This document shows positions 63,434 to 64,000 of a stretch of 64,000 nucleotides of DNA, piece after piece. This DNA is from Roseiarcus sp050010035 (GTDB taxonomy: Bacteria > Pseudomonadota > Alphaproteobacteria > Rhizobiales > Beijerinckiaceae): the NCBI GenBank assembly GCA_050010035.1, contig JBEKLU010000010.1:1-64000 (forward strand), in the 5' to 3' direction. The position numbers were made by a program, and so were the translations under genes. Below the pieces are notes generated by a model. The model did not search any database. It was given only the letters and a program-made list of their open reading frames with translations, and was not told the DNA's origin. How positions within the stretch are numbered: position 1 is the stretch's first letter; every line of letters starts with the position of its first letter.

Positions 63434-63882
63434 GTCGGCTTCCGCAACATCAGGGCGACGCGCCGGCAGGTCGCAACGACTTCGTCGCGCTGGTTGAAGC
63501 CGCGATGTTCGAACGTCACGATGCCTTGGTTCGGCCGCGACTTGCTGTCGCGCAGGGCGACCACCTTGGTTTCTGCGCGAATCGTGTCGCCCGCGAACAC
63601 CGGCTTGGGAAAGGCGACGTCCTCCCAGCCGAGATTGCCGACCGTCGTTCCCAGGGTCGTGTCCTGCACGGAAAGACCGACGATGAGCCCGAGCGTGAAG
63701 ATCGAGTTGATCAGGGGCCGACCGAACTCCGTCGTTTTCGCGTATTCGTGGTCGATATGAATCGCCGCGGGATTGTAGGTCAGGGCGGAAAACAGGATGT
63801 TGTCCATGTCGGTCACCGTTCGACGAATCTCGTGAACGAAGGTCTGACCGACTTCGAACTGCTCAAAATACCTTCCGGCCAT
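63430..63882 (-). CDS. Single-domain MaoC-like enoyl-CoA hydratase
   Basis: A 150-residue hotdog protein with the hydratase motif ALTYNPAAIHIDHEYA and FGRPLINSIFTLGL, in which the Asn/His pair replaces the usual Asp-x4-His arrangement, as in several MaoC/mesaconyl-CoA hydratase relatives. It begins FEQFEVGQTF, typical for the family. It is encoded with the CitE-like lyase, a pairing known from mesaconyl-CoA and citramalyl-type routes. Confidence 0.88.
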   Translation of the reverse strand: MAGRYFEQFEVGQTFVHEIRRTVTDMDNILFSALTYNPAAIHIDHEYAKTTEFGRPLINSIFTLGLIVGLSVQDTTLGTTVGNLGWEDVAFPKPVFAGDTIRAETKVVALRDSKSRPNQGIVTFEHRGFNQRDEVVATCRRVALMLRKPT

Positions 63883-63894
63883 ATCGCCGCTCCT

Positions 63895-64000
63895 TCAGCG
63901 CAATCGTCCGAGGATCGATACCGCGGCGACGCTGTTGAACGGCGCCCCGCCGAGATTGTGAATCAGCCCCATGTCGACGCGCGCGCGCTGGCGCTCGCCC
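63895..64000 (-). CDS. Thiolase (acetyl-CoA acetyltransferase type), C-terminal end only
   Basis: The minus-strand frame entering from the right edge reads VDMGLIHNLGGAPFNSVAAVSILGRLR and stops at 63897-63895. This matches the C-terminal end of SCP-type/degradative thiolases, with the NLGGAPFNSVAAV loop. It stands 12 bases before the MaoC start and is the furthest upstream gene visible in this operon. Only about 34 codons are in the window, so the exact subtype cannot be given. Confidence 0.65.
   Translation of the reverse strand, partial: GERQRARVDMGLIHNLGGAPFNSVAAVSILGRLR

Overview
The window is GC-rich, densely coded DNA from an alphaproteobacterium, most probably of the order Hyphomicrobiales (Rhizobiales). 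Lineage evidence seen directly: an RcdA/DUF1465 gene next to a DUF1192 gene, two CtrA-type boxes (TTAA-N7-TTAAC pattern), a DivJ/PleC/PdhS-like histidine kinase, two phasins behind a TGC-N3-GCA operator, and a tRNA-His with discriminator A73 and no templated extra 5' G, an arrangement known from an alphaproteobacterial clade.

Region 1 (1-16.7 kb) is mixed core genome: a membrane GGDEF protein (cut by the left edge), the large sensor kinase, two phasins, tRNA-His, a DctA dicarboxylate carrier, a type I secretion ABC/HlyD pair facing a calpain-like cysteine protease, endonuclease III, a DUF2244 membrane protein, a Sel1-repeat protein, a ThiE/TenI-family protein, RcdA and DUF1192. Between DUF1192 and rcdA a CtrA box is followed about 100 nt later by a strong terminator, which suggests a small RNA unit. 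A broken IS630-type transposase (17.06-17.24 kb) marks the passage to region 2.

Region 2 (17.4-64 kb) is a roughly 47-kb catabolic block for activation, import and beta-oxidation-like breakdown of carboxylic acids, probably branched or alicyclic. It holds two Liv-type ABC importers (17.6-22.4 kb, with LivM and LivG fused and LivH on the opposite strand; 40.5-47.0 kb, with two paralogous binding proteins), two acyl-CoA ligases (one cyclohexanecarboxylate-CoA ligase-like), three acyl-CoA dehydrogenases (one AliB-like with Asp where Glu is usual), four SDR dehydrogenases, two crotonases, three MaoC-type hydratases, a 3-hydroxyacyl-CoA dehydrogenase, a TesB thioesterase, an alpha-methylacyl-CoA racemase, fused isobutyryl-CoA mutase IcmF, a CitE-like lyase, and the end of a thiolase.

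The most distinctive content is three APH-type kinases of the LvaA / ACAD10-ACAD11 kinase kind. One sits directly behind an acyl-CoA dehydrogenase, one is followed by a DUF6285 gene as in an LvaA-LvaB pair, and two lie with paralogous histidine-phosphatase-superfamily genes. This suggests that hydroxyacyl-CoA esters are phosphorylated and dephosphorylated or eliminated during catabolism. A short element (core WDGYGTAY, often inside a palindrome) recurs upstream of nearly every transcription unit from 17.4 to 55.1 kb, usually overlapping a plausible -35/-10 pair, and points to one shared regulator; the MarR gene at 36.1-36.6 kb is the only candidate in the window. Signs of decay include a CaiB/BaiF N-terminal stub, a one-base frameshift in a nitronate monooxygenase and long gene-poor leaders.
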